64,000 nucleotides of DNA from Malania oleifera (taxonomy: Eukaryota > Streptophyta > Magnoliopsida > Santalales > Ximeniaceae). The position numbers and the translations under genes were made by a program. Positions 1 through 11,032 of the stretch are shown in pieces (the first letter of the stretch is position 1; each line of letters starts with the position of its first letter). The notes below the pieces were generated by a model, which worked only from the letters and a program-made list of their open reading frames with translations, did not search any database and had not been told where the DNA came from. Location of the stretch: positions 68,826,348-68,890,347 of the forward strand of contig NC_080427.1 in the NCBI RefSeq assembly GCF_029873635.1. The letters are read 5' to 3'.

Positions 1-960
1 GTTCCTTTTCCAATCAATATAATTATGTCAAACTAGTTTGTTTTCTTTGAGAATAACAATCAGGGGATTGAAAGTCATTTTAATCCTGAGAATCACATAT
101 TATAACAAAATATGATGAGCAATAATAAACTTTTAATTCAATTAAAAGAATATGGTTCCCTCTACCAATATTTTCTTTTAAAGAATCTGTCAGCAACCTA
201 GCACAGCGTGAGTAGTATACCTCGATGGGAGGTCGTTTACTATTCAACATTTATGTAGACAGGTGAGGACCTATTAATTTTACTATCTAGGCAAGTAATT
301 ATGCCAAACAAAATTAAACTGCTGACTTAGCTTCGGTCCTATAAACAATAGCAGTGACTCAGATGGTGAGGACACTATTATTCATAGCTAAGTGTATACC
401 ATCACATAATACTAGAGCTATTGTCCCGTTGTGAATCCCTAGATGGAGAGGTGACTCAATACTAACAATTATTAGAATTTATACTTGGTGAGTTTGTAAT
501 TAATTCCATCCGATGGGGAGGAAGATATTAATATCACCACATAAAATTAATTACTTCACCTATAAACTAGTGATGGAGACCATGGGATTTATATATAATA
601 AATTCTCTCACCCACTTAGTTATTTAATTCATGAGGGATACAAACACGTGTTTAATATTCAAATAAATTTAACATTCCAACATTGGTAACTAAATTACAT
701 GCAACAAATAAAATTCCAAATTCCCTTAATATTTCCTTTTTTCTATAAAAAAAAATTGTATTATGATTTGGGAATTAATTTTATTCTCTAGTTGTACATG
801 CATAAACCAACATTAAAATTTTAAATTTAGCGCCCTCGACGGGGTTCGACCTACCCGGTCAGGTCGCAGGGGTCCATATAAATTTAAATTGGAATTGAAA
901 TTGAAATTCAAATTGAAATTCAAATTGCTATGCACACGCCGCAATTGTGCCTCCTTCTCG

Positions 961-1168
961 GATGAAGCTGCATCAGATTACAAAATCCTATGCCTCCATA
1001 ACCGGAGTTCACATGCTACGAATCTTGTAATAAACAATCGCAATCACAAAACATACATTCTTGTGATGAAACTACATCATATTACAAAATCCTACGCCTC
1101 CATAACCGGAGTTCATATGCTACGAATCTTGTAATAAACAATCGCAATCACAAAACATACATTCATGT
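961..1168. repeat. 104-bp tandem duplication
   Basis: Two head-to-tail copies (961-1064 and 1065-1168) share long identical stretches, for example CCTCCATAACCGGAGTTCA and the run up to AAACATACATTC. They differ at only a few positions, so the duplication is recent. It lies in the non-coding internal part of the left retrotransposon. Confidence 0.85.
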
Positions 1169-1293
1169 GACCATAATTGTCAGACAGAATGCTGCAAAAC
1201 AGAGGTTAGTGTATACACATGTTCTACCCTAAGCATGCATTGATTCAATTTTCGAAGAACACGGTATTATTATTAGTATATAGTATCAACTGA

Positions 1294-1308
1294 GGCTCTA
1301 ATACCAAT
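1294..1308 (-). promoter_or_regulatory. Primer binding site, initiator tRNA-Met type
   Basis: Read on the minus strand, the bases just after the LTR end in CA give ATTGGTATTAGAGCC, one mismatch from the usual copia primer binding site. It fixes the orientation and the inner LTR boundary. Confidence 0.6.
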
Positions 1309-2593
1309 TGAAGGGACTTGAGAAATAGCCCTAAGATCTGGTTGTAGTGCATACGGATAACAAAAAAAAAAAAATTAATCAGATCATGCAATTCCTAATT
1401 ACGTGATTAAGATTATACCTATGAGATTGGTATGGTTTGATCCTAAATCTGCAAGTACGAAAACGAGCTCTTGAAAACAACCAGGAATCTTCTATTGTAT
1501 TCCTTGAACACGCCTTACTCCTGATAGAGTGGGCTCGTAAGCGGCTACTAAGGTTTTCTTTTTTCGCGAAAACGTTTGCCTCTGTGAGAGTTTTTTCGTC
1601 TCCTGACTGCTGAATGGAGCGTGTGTATATAGGCTACAACAGGGACCTCTGGGCAAATATGACTAGGGCTTCCAACGTAATTAAGAATTCCTAATCCGAC
1701 CCAAATTCATCCTTAATCAAGTTAATTATAATTCATACCATTAAAGAATTATAATTGCACTCCCTGTCATATTCAAAATTAAATTTCTATTAAATGCTTA
1801 TTTATCTCCCCACGTAAAGATTACAGATACCTGTATATTAAATTAAATTATTGACAATTTAATTAATTGACATATTAATTCCTTGAGACCTTCCACTTAA
1901 CTTATTTGATGTGCTGGATTCAAAATCTACCAGCAGAGTTTGATAAAATCAAAACTTATAAGCTTCCTCAAGGAAGTATCATTAATCTCAATACCGGTAT
2001 GTGGATTCCATCAATAATTAATGTTCACCATACGCATAATGTCATCGCTTAACTCACTGAGTATTTTGACCCATAAAGAATCTCACTCTTCTATGAATCA
2101 AAGTAATAAACATTATATGCACGTATCCAATAATCATATCAGGATTAAGAGCATAAACACTCATAATAACCATGAGGTATTAATTGTTTTATATAGTCAG
2201 TATAAAAATAATTACCCCAAGACGGTCCTGTTCAATACACACAAAGTGTACTAGCACAAGGAATTGGAACTGTACCATTCTCAATAGTCAAGACAGACCT
2301 ATTAAAACCTCGTGCTACCGTCCTACAAATGGTGTGTCCAATTTCATTTAAAACTATGAACAATAAACTTATATTCTATAAGAACTGATGATCTAATCTT
2401 CTGTATATAAGCCGTACTTTACACACTAGATCACCTACTATATAGAATAAAAGACACACATGCTTAATCATTAAATAAATAATGTCAGACAAACATTACT
2501 CACAAAGATTCTCATTAAAACGGAATAACTGAAATTATTAATAAATACTAGAACTGATTAGAGAGACTAAAGAGACAAACTATGGTTTTAAAA

Positions 2594-2610
2594 GGGGGGG
2601 GGGGGGGGGG
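2594..2610. repeat. 17-base G homopolymer
   Basis: An uninterrupted run of G at the presumed outer edge of the left LTR. Its length may be a sequencing or assembly estimate. Confidence 0.9.
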
Positions 2611-4192
2611 CTTTCGCCTTCCAATTAGTTTTATAGATAGGAAAAGAAGAATTAGTAGAACTCACAAAAAGATTTGTAGGTATAAAGCCCCAAGAAATCC
2701 AAGGACCAAATCGGCTATCAAGTTCCAAAGAGACCCAACAATTATTCAACAAGACTAACAAAGAGGATAATTATTCCGTCTCCTTATCATTCAAGGATCT
2801 CTGAAAGGGAAAATCCTATGAACGTAAAGGACTGCATGGCTCTATAATAAAAGAAGAAATGGATCCATCATGTCTTGAGCTTAAATGAAATAGGCGAGGA
2901 AAAGAGGTTAGAGAAGAATGCTAGAATTTTCAACGGTGTGGCTACTACTACCATTGATATATGCGAAAAGTAAACGTGTTAAAAATAAGAATGTTAAGAT
3001 GGATGAGCCAAGTAATTATAAAAGATAAATTAATTAATGAACATATAGGAGTGCGATACACAAGGCGATTAAGATAGCTTGGGATTTCCAACATAAGACC
3101 AAAAAACCCTCTAGTGAGAAAGAGTGACTGGTTGACGCTAGATGCCATATGAAAGAGAGGATAAATCTATAATAACTTGGATTGAGGTTATAAATAAGGA
3201 TTTGGCATTACCCTAACTTTAAAAGGATAATACCCAAGATTCTGCAAAATGGTTGCATAGTAGACATAGAGCCAACTCCACCAAGGGAGCTCAAACTTTG
3301 GTGGTTGTTTTTTGTATCTTATACATTGGATGCAAATTAGATGAAGTTTATACTCAATCTTGACATGTACAAGATCAAACTTCAACCTTTTATATGAAAT
3401 TTAGACTCTAAATTCCAAAACACTCATGTAAATTTTGGTGCATGTGAATCCTTTGGTAAGGGAACCAAATAAACCAAAGGTTAGAGATATGGCATAAATT
3501 TGTTAAGTATTGGATTTATTATATTACATGTGGATTAGATAAATTTTGAAAGCCATTAAATCCACTCAGACAAATTCAAATATTTGTATTGTCCATATAA
3601 ATATTTTACACAATATAGCATACATATGGATTCAAGTAGGATTGTATTAACTTTGTTGTCTTGTAAATTGGGTGTGAACAAGGTCCACTTTTAACTCAAG
3701 GATTGGCACCACATTTAAGACAAAGTAAAAATTATTTTAGGGGTATTTGGTTAAATTAAGAGTTGGGTGTTGAATGCTGAATGGAGTTCAAAATCTGAGA
3801 ACTCAGTTCTTAACATAATTAGCATAGTCTTTAAATTTGAATGTTGAATTATTTGTCATTTGGTCAGCGATCCCTGAATATGTGTGAGATAAGATTTAGG
3901 AGATAATCAGAGGTTTATTAATAAATATATGGAACATTGAAGAATTTGCATTTGTTGAGGCAAAACTATCCAACTCGGTCAAAGATAATTCAGAATTAAT
4001 AAGAAGTTTATCAAATATGTCCAGTTCACTGAATCTTAGGCCATTAGAAGTGAAGCTATTAAGTACATACAGACAAGACCTTATTCACACTATTATATTT
4101 TTAAACCTTCAAATTCAAATTCGGTTGAAAGCAATCATAGGACAATAGATGTTAAAACATGAATTAATTCAATTAAACATAATAAACAACAC
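2611..4192. other. Gene-free stretch next to SELT-like exons, possible intron 2
   Basis: No conserved coding sequence is visible on either strand. The next exon of the SELT-like gene should continue the motif after CSSCSY with a stretch beginning GTAV; I looked for it here on the minus strand and did not find it. If the gene is intact, this stretch is intron 2 and the left retrotransposon sits inside it. If not, it is the sequence at which the gene was broken. Short open frames at 2948-3148 and 3188-3385 (minus) resemble nothing I know. Confidence 0.4.
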
Positions 4193-4537
4193 CTGTAGGA
4201 ACAAGAAGAGCAGAAATTAATGTTGATGGTGTTGCCTACGCCGATTCCTCCAAAGCCACTCGCTTTCTGCAATTTGAAGAAACAAAGATCCATATAGCAC
4301 AGAAACTGAAAAAGTATGACTTTTTAGTAAGGAACTAAGGCAAAGACCAACCTGTGTAGGAAAATTTAGGGTCTGTGAGACGCCAAGATGGGGTTGGGGA
4401 CGCTGTTGATGGAGATGGTGGTGATTGTGGTTTGATTTTGGAGGCAATGATTGCGGTGGCGTGAAGATGCCTACAAGATCCGAGAAGAAAATGAAGATCG
4501 GCAACCCAAACAGAAGAAGCTGCGCACGATCCATCAC
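4193..4537 (-). CDS. SELT-like protein (selenoprotein T family), first two coding exons
   Basis: Exon 1 is 4352-4537 and begins ATG ATG; the second ATG (4534) gives the usual family start MDRAQLLLFGLPIFIFFSDL. This is a hydrophobic N-terminal segment (signal peptide or anchor), followed by TPP and a His/Pro/Gln-rich linker. The exon ends CAG with intron donor GTTGGT. Intron 1 is 85 bp (4267-4351) with acceptor TTGCAG. Exon 2, 4193-4266, continues in frame to GNTININFCSSCSY and ends AG before donor GTGTTG (phase 2). The CSSC motif is the redox CxxC that replaces the CxxU of animal selenoprotein T. The family has a thioredoxin-like fold and is ER or secretory-membrane associated. About 85 residues are present; from memory the family is a little over 200. 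Exon 3 onward is not found, so the gene either continues beyond the left edge or is truncated. Reading straight through intron 1 gives a misleading 106-residue frame. Confidence 0.85.
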
Positions 4538-4550
4538 CCGAAGAAGAAGA

Positions 4551-4552
<2 letters not shown>

Positions 4553-4583
<31 letters not shown>
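4553..4583. repeat. (GA)n microsatellite in presumed 5' UTR of SELT-like gene
   Basis: About 15 GA units, read as CT on the minus strand, start 16 bases upstream of the SELT-like start codon. CT-rich leaders are common in plant genes, so this is probably transcribed. Confidence 0.85.
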
Positions 4584-4586
<3 letters not shown>

Positions 4587-5924
4587 TTGCTGCCGAGTGG
4601 GGAGAATTTCAGAATTCAGGGCAGTGTAAGGGTAAAAGTGTCTTCTAATTTATTTTGAATTAACTGCACGTGCCGTCCCCCAACACCAACACCGTTTTGA
4701 ATCCATGTCAAACCTCCTCTGCTTCCCCATCTAAATCTCTAATCTTTACTCTTCTCTTTTCTAATTTTATAAAAGAGGTTCTCTTTTGGTGTGCTCTTTA
4801 AAAAAATAATAAACTTTATCTCAATAACTATCCATAATTATTTTAAAATACTCTTTTAACTATACATAATTATCCCAAAATATCCCTATAATTATATAAA
4901 ATTTATCCCTAAAATGACTTATAATTATACCAAAATATCCTTATACTATTTAATTTTTTATTTTTTTTTATAAAATTTTTTTTAAAAAATAGAGAGTCGT
5001 GGAGCACACATCATAACTATTTTCTCTAACCTTTAAAACTATAAAGAGAATTCTTCCTTTGGTATTATCTTTCAAAAATATCAAATTTATCCTAATAACT
5101 ACCCAAGATTATACCAAAATACTCATTTAACGACCCACAAATGTTCCAAAATATTCTTATAATTATATCAAATTTATCCCTATAACTACTCATAATTATA
5201 ACAAGATATTTTTTATAACTATTTACAACTATCCCAAAATACTCTTATATTACTTAATTTTTTATTATTTTTTTATAAAAAAAGTTTTAAAAAAATAGAA
5301 AGTCGTGGAGCACACACAGAGTGTCTGCTCATGGCTAGTTTAATGATAACTTCCATTCAAAAAATAAAAACTAAAAAATCGTGAACTTTGTAGTTTGTAC
5401 TGAGTTTTATTTACTTTATTTTATGATAATTACCTAAATTTCAATCTTTTATTTTAATGGAATTGATTCCCAACATTCATTTACTTTCAAAAAATTAAGT
5501 AAAACTAAGTTGGTGCCTTGTGATTTTATTATAACTACTAAAAATCTTTATAATTTTCAAAGCTATATTAAATTATAATATCATCACATTCTATTAACAA
5601 AACATGCTACCTCTTATTCTATAAAATAATAGAATTGCTATTTTATATATATTTTCAAAAAGCACAAGGGGATTTAACGGTCATATTGAAACAACAAGGT
5701 ATTTGCTTATTTTTTGAGTCAAACTAAAAAAGGGTATTTGTAATTTTTCCTTTAATTTTTTTTTTCTTTTATGAAAAAATGGGTGCATTCAGTAGTCGAA
5801 AACAAAGGTATTTCGTAAAAAATTTTCTAAAATAAATAAAGAAGAAAATAAGATATTAAAAAACTACTGTCACTGAAATTCAATAAATCAATTCAAAATT
5901 TTAATTTTCTAAAAAAGAAAATAT
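4584..5924. repeat. AT-rich flank with a diverged tandem duplication
   Basis: This is the upstream side of the SELT-like gene. No genes are seen. Two related blocks, about 4780-5007 and 5048-5312, follow the same order: CTTTGGTRT-like start, several copies of ATAATTATACCAAAATA-like text, a T-rich run, then a shared end AGTCGTGGAGCACACA. They are an old tandem duplication of about 250 bp. The remainder (5320-5924) is low-complexity AT-rich DNA. Confidence 0.6.
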
Positions 5925-6178
5925 AAAGAGCTTGGAGGACCTATGGCGTATACCAGGATCTTTCTTATGTCTAAGTTAAGGACTAAATAAGTAAGAATGG
6001 ATATATAATAATAGAAAACAAGTGTTTTAGTTATCCTACCTCCCTAAAAATAGAAAGAGCTTGGAGGACCCATCGCGTATACCATGATCTTTCTTATGTC
6101 TAAGTTAAGGACTAAATAAGTAAGAATGGATATATAATAGTAGAAAAGAAGTGCTTTAGTTATCCTACCTCCTTAAAA
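5925..6178. repeat. 129-bp tandem duplication
   Basis: The block starting AAAGAGCTTGGAGGACC occurs at 5925 and again at 6054. It is followed by nearly identical text (CTTATGTCTAAGTTAAGGAC and TTATCCTACCTCC) in both copies. Only about ten differences are seen, so the event is fairly recent. Confidence 0.85.
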
Positions 6179-6590
6179 AAAATACATTTTTATAATGGGA
6201 GACTCGCTTGAAATTTAATATTAATGTGTCTTTAATTTGAAGGAATTACAAGGGTATAATGTCCTTTCATCTTCTTGTTGCAAATATTTTATACTATTTT
6301 AGTTGCCCTCCACTCCCAGGACTTGGAAGGCACTTTCAAGTTTGGGAGTATTTATATTTTCACAATTTTTCTTTTTTACTTGGTTTGATTATGAGTAGTC
6401 ATCCTTTCGTTACAACCTGAGCTCATTTGTTACTTATATATGCAAAGCTCATCGTCAATTTTGAGCGGGACTCATTTTTATTTTTCAATGAAGTTCATTT
6501 TCCAAAATATGAGTGGAACTTATCTACCAATATGAGTAGTGATGCATGTATCAATTATGAGTAGGGTTCATCCATAGACCCAAAGTTCAA
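6179..6590. repeat. Intergenic stretch with irregular ATGAGTAG/GTTCAT repeats
   Basis: No gene is seen. Between about 6391 and 6565 a degenerate unit of roughly 30 bases recurs, built on ATGAGTAG...TTCAT (for example ATGAGTAGTCATCC, TGAGCGGGACTCAT, ATGAGTGGAACTTAT, ATGAGTAGGGTTCATCC). The unit is partly self-complementary and resembles in style the motif arrays of the LTRs in this window. Confidence 0.45.
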
Positions 6591-7169
6591 TTAACCTGAT
6601 TTTGATGATAATAAACTATTGTATATTAATGGCTTTGTCCTTGAGTTGTTTTTAATATGATTAAACCATTGAAGTTGAAGAAATGAAAGGTGAATTAAAA
6701 AGTTAAATTCCTATTTATTTTTTTTATTTTTTTAAATAGTAATGTGTTTTATCTAGTAAAACAATAGAAATAGTAAAGATATGACACAAATGAAATATAA
6801 TTATAAAAATGGAAAACAAGGAGATCAAACCAAGCTTTGTAACTAGGAGAGATTGACCGGCCCACAAGGGACAGTTGGCCAATGCAGGTAGAAGCTAGAG
6901 GCGCTTAATCAGCCCTTGAAGGCAATCAACTGGTCTACCAAGTTTTCCATACAATGGTCTGATTTTTCTCTCTAACAACTCATAAGCGGTCAACTCGTTT
7001 CAATAAGCGATCGATTGTCTTGACCAGAAGCAACTAGTTTTTTCTCATATCTATATATATATTCCCTCAAAAGTCTAAAAATATTCAAAGAATATATGTA
7101 TACTAAATTTCCAAGTACCCAAACTCTTGAACTCTCGTGTCATCATTTGAATATTCCTTGAGAGTTAGT
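6590..7169 (+). mobile_element. Copia-type LTR fragment, plus strand
   Basis: The start (CCTGATTTTGATGATAATAAAC) matches the opening style of the other TGTTGAC LTRs in the window. It is followed by a cluster of GACCGGCCC, GGTCAACTCG and GACCAG motifs (about 6855-7035) and a TATA-like CTATATATATATT at 7051. The outer left edge is not clear. The fragment stops where TGTTGGCCC begins at 7170. Confidence 0.5.
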
Positions 7170-7286
7170 GTTGGCCCTAGAGTCGAGTCTAGAGGGGGGG
7201 TGAATATACTCTTTTGCATATTTTTGCTTTTATCTACAAAATATAAAATCTTGGCAAGATACAAATGATTATATCACAATATATAT
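7170..7286 (-). mobile_element. 3' end of a copia-type LTR, minus strand
   Basis: Read on the minus strand this gives a typical LTR tail, TTCACCCCCCCTCTAGAC ending GGGCCAACA at 7170. Only about 117 bp remain because another LTR starts at 7287. Confidence 0.5.
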
Positions 7287-8188
7287 TGTGAGTTTTGGTG
7301 CAATCCTAGGAGAGGGGTGAATTAGATTTTTAAAATTCTAGGTCACTTTTTGCCCTATTTTTAGAACACACAATATTTCAATCTTAAGGTTTCTCAAACA
7401 ATCACAATACAATATTTAAAACCTATACAATAATCACAACAAAATAAATGTAAACATACAGTTGTGGAAATTTAAAGAATGTAGGGAAAGAAAAAGCAAA
7501 CACGACATTTTTCATGAGATTCAGCTATCTGTGCCTACGTCCTCACCTCAAGACAACCACTTGAGGATTTTACTATCCACTCCTTCAAACAAGGCGGAGC
7601 CACCTTATACACACTCCTTCAATTGGGCGGAATCACCCGTTACACCACTTTTTATAGGCAGAGCCACCTCTCCAAACGATATCCCCTCGTTTGGCACGGT
7701 TCAAACCCGAACTACAAAAACAAATGAAAATAAGAGTTTTTGAGTACAATGAAATGTTTCTTTAAAAGCCAATTTGTACAATGAAAAACTCGATGCACTC
7801 TCACAAGATATGATTTAGGCTCAATAGAGTTAGGGTTTCTCTCTCAAAATATTTTTGAAATAAATGAGAGTAGATGGGAGTAAATGATTTTTGAGTAAGT
7901 AAATATGTATAATAATAAATGCTCAAAGATTTAAGTGAAATAAATGATTTCTCCAACAAAGATTTTTGCAATAAATGATATTTGGAGAAACTGGGGTTTT
8001 GCTCTTAAAATTTTTTTTGAATGAATGATGAGAGTAAAATGCCTTTTGATCTTGAGAAGATGAGTATAAGAAATGCCCAAGTATGTAAGAGTATGAAAGT
8101 ATATTGGCAAAAGTAGTTTCAAGTCTGGGCTTTATATTTATAGGCAATTTCAAAATATGACCATTTTATGGCTGTTGGGAATTAAATA
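7287..8188 (-). mobile_element. Copia 3' LTR, left half (split by the CACTA element)
   Basis: This is the downstream (R/U5) part of a minus-strand LTR whose upstream part is at 23319-23908. On the minus strand it runs from a TATA-like CTATAAATATAAAG (8131-8144) to the tail TTCACCCCTCTCCTAGG near 7300. The CACTA element between 8189 and 23315 is flanked by ATA on both sides and cuts the LTR between the motif array and the TATA box. The joined length would be about 1.49 kb. Confidence 0.65.
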
Positions 8189-8199
8189 CACTACAAAAA

Positions 8200-8660
8200 A
8201 TCAAGGTATTAGTGATGATTTTAAAATAGTTGCTATATGTGTCGTTACTACTAACTTTTAGTGGCGAATTTAATTTTCGTCACTAATAATGGAGTATTAG
8301 TGACGGATTAAATCCGTCACTAAAACCCTAACACCATCACTATATAGTATATCACGGCTCAACTCAAATTCGTCACTAATAGTAGGGTTTTTAGTGACAA
8401 ATTATAAATTTGTCACTACTAGTATGGTATTAGTGACGATTTAGATATTCGTTACTACTAGTATGATATTATTGACGAATTAGAAATTCGTGACTACTAG
8501 TAGGGTATTAGTGACGAATTAGAAATTCGTCACTACTAGTGTGGTATTATTGGCGAATCAGAAATTTGTCACTAATAGGAGCGGTATTAGTGACGAATTA
8601 GAAATTCGTCACTAATAGTAGGGTATTACTGACGAATTTGAATCCTTCACTAATAATTAG
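8200..8660. repeat. CACTA left subterminal repeats (palindromic TAGTGACGAATT units)
   Basis: More than a dozen copies of TAGTGACGAATT or its complement alternate. Several pair up as hairpins, such as 8586-8616, where 14-base arms ATTAGTGACGAATT flank AGA. In characterised CACTA elements, clustered subterminal motifs bind the element's own DNA-binding protein. The same role is inferred here. Confidence 0.85.
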
Positions 8661-9883
8661 AAAAATTAAACAACCTTTTATACTAATTTTATTTAATCAT
8701 GAATTCTTATATAAAAATCTATAATTACATTTTCGAATATATAAACTGAAACCATAATTACTACAAAAATCGTAAATCATTCAAAATTTCGAATTTAAAA
8801 ACAAATTCAATTAAAATGAAAAAATAACATATGTTCAGATAACAAAAATTATTTAAAAATATTCAAAATTCAAATACAAATAGTAATACAAATTCAAATT
8901 AAAATACAAAAACTCCATTTGTTCAAATAACAATAAAAATTATAAAGAAATAGTCAAAAGTTGCATCTGACGACTGTAGTACATGCATGCATGACATCAT
9001 GCTGATGTTATGACAACCGCGAATCCTACAAATTAAAAGTCATTAAAAAAAATTTAGTATACCAAATCGAGGAGAGTTGACGCTAAGTATAATCAGAAAA
9101 AATAATTATACGATATAACAAATTGGCAAAGATTTCATAATCATGCATATTACATAATTTGTACAGTAGTAATATCAATAATGAAAAATGTAACGTTGCA
9201 TTCGAGAGCATAGATTTCGAACATTTGAATGGATTTGGACAAATTTTAATACAATTTAATATTACATTTTATTTAAATTCAATGTAAATTCAAATCCAAA
9301 GTGTCTCGAAACACGAGGAGCATAAAATTATATTAAAATTTATTAAAGTCTATATATTTAAATCTAAACTTAAGATGTAAAATGTATGCTCTGGAACACA
9401 GCATGAGATTAGTTTATCAAGGATTTGCACAATGACTCAATGATGTATTAGCATTGCGTAGGGAAGGGGATGCAGCGAATAAATCTAGTCGGGGACACGT
9501 GTCCAATTAGCATGCTTTATTGTTTTGTAGACAAGCATTATTACTCTACTTGAAATAAAACTTTAAACAGTGATTGTGAGGTTTGCAGAGGAGGGAAATG
9601 AGAAGATTCATGGAGAAAAAGGTCATGAATTGGCATGAGCAAGTGTGTATCTTGTCAAGCCTTAATGAGAAAATATTAGAACTAAGTAAAATATGTCAGT
9701 CAAATGGACATGAAATTGGTCATTTGTTTGGTAGCTGAGAAAATTATGAAAAATAAAATATGCCCTAGGCGCTTTCATCGGTGATCTCATGCATGGACCA
9801 TTTTTTTTCACTTTTTTTTGTTCTTTTCTACAGTGACATTGCAACCTATATGTCCAAACGAATCCCTAATTATGCATTTTTCA

Positions 9884-11032
9884 AATAATTATGAAAATGA
9901 TGCTCCCTGTGAGTTATGTATATATTCAACTTATGCGTTTTTCAAATTTTCAAATCCTCAGGCAAGTGTATATAATATTTTCAATGATTTTGGCACGGCA
10001 ATGAATGCTTTAAGCTTATTGGACCAAAAACATATCAATGAATGTCTGTTCTAAATGAACTAAGTCTACATTGCCTCATTTATTATGATTCCTAAGTTTT
10101 ACCCATCCTTTCAAAAATATTTTAACATTAAACTAAGCCTATCTTTTCTTTAGGACTTTGAAAAATTTTAATGCAATTTCGGCAGCATGCCGCCTGTAAA
10201 TTGGACGTTTTCCCATAAAACCTGCACCTGATAGATTCAAATAGATCATTTATAAGAAGTTGAAGGCATACGAGAACCTATATCAACTACAAGCATGCAA
10301 TACACATCATCTGCATCCGCCGTGTAGGAGACATTCTAGACTAGCATGCAATCATGTAGCATATTCATGACAGTAATACATGTAACCATATCTTAAATTC
10401 AGAATATAAATAGGAAAGAATAGTGGATAGTATTGGGTTCAGTATAGTATTATTATTCATCCAGGCATTTGGACATGAACATTATGAGATGATAAGAGCA
10501 TTTAATTTAAATAATTATGAAAATGATGCTCCCTGTGAGTTATGTATATATTTAACTTATGCGTTTTTCAAATTTTCAAATCCTCAGGCAAGTGTATATA
10601 ATATTTTCAATGATTTCAGCACGACAATGAATGCTTTAAGCTTACCGGACCAAAAACATATCAATGAATGTCCATTCTAAATGAACTAAGTCTACATTGC
10701 CTCATTTATTACGATTCATAAGTTTCACTCATCCTTTCAAAAAAATTTTAATATTAAACTAAGCCTATCTTTTCTTTAGGACTTTGGAAAATTTTAACAC
10801 AATTTCGGCAGCATGTCATTTGTAAATTGGACGTTTTCCCATAAAACCTGCACCTGATAGGTTCAAATAGATCATTTATAAGAAATTGAAGGCACACAAG
10901 AACCTATATCCACTACCAGCATGCAATGCACATCAACTGCATCCACCATGCAAGGGGCATTCTAGATTAGCATGCAATCATGTAGCATATTCACGACAAT
11001 AATACATGTAACCATATCTTAAATTCAGAATA
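9884..11032. repeat. 523-bp direct repeat, two copies 626 bp apart
   Basis: Copy 1 (9884-10406) and copy 2 (10510-11032) both begin AATAATTATGAAAATGATGC and both end in AAATTCAGAATA. Each contains an open stretch of about 56 codons ending in HINEC-x-F with a handful of substitutions, and a downstream block containing CGGCAGCATG and CAGCATGCAA. The downstream block also recurs elsewhere, see 19850-20100, 24470-24600 and 60690-60900. A coding role is doubtful. Confidence 0.8.

Larger units (their letters stand above)
1..2593 (-). mobile_element. LTR retrotransposon, partial, minus strand
   Basis: A primer-binding-site match at 1294-1308 (reverse complement contains TTGGTATTAGAGCC, close to the plant initiator tRNA-Met site TTGGTATCAGAGCC) directly abuts TGAAGGG at 1309. 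That is the arrangement expected at the inner edge of a 5' LTR read on the minus strand. The LTR would cover about 1309-2593 and the internal region runs left off the window. The right LTR edge is not fixed; I place it near the G run at 2594. No gag or pol is readable in 1-1293, so this part is untranslated leader or a non-coding derivative. The tRNA-Met type site favours Ty1/copia. The family is not identified. Confidence 0.55.

Noticed and set aside
889-1134. 81-codon frame with internal repeat
   Set aside because: The repeat is the 104-bp DNA duplication; the frame begins in A/T-rich simple sequence and has no counterpart.
4217-4537. 106-residue single-exon protein on the minus strand
   Set aside because: Residues after 62 come from reading through an 85-bp intron; the spliced reading restores a known family motif.
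7462-7743. 93-codon plus-strand frame
   Set aside because: Lies in the R/U5 part of a minus-strand LTR, antisense to it, and is made of short repeated GGCGGA/CCACC text.
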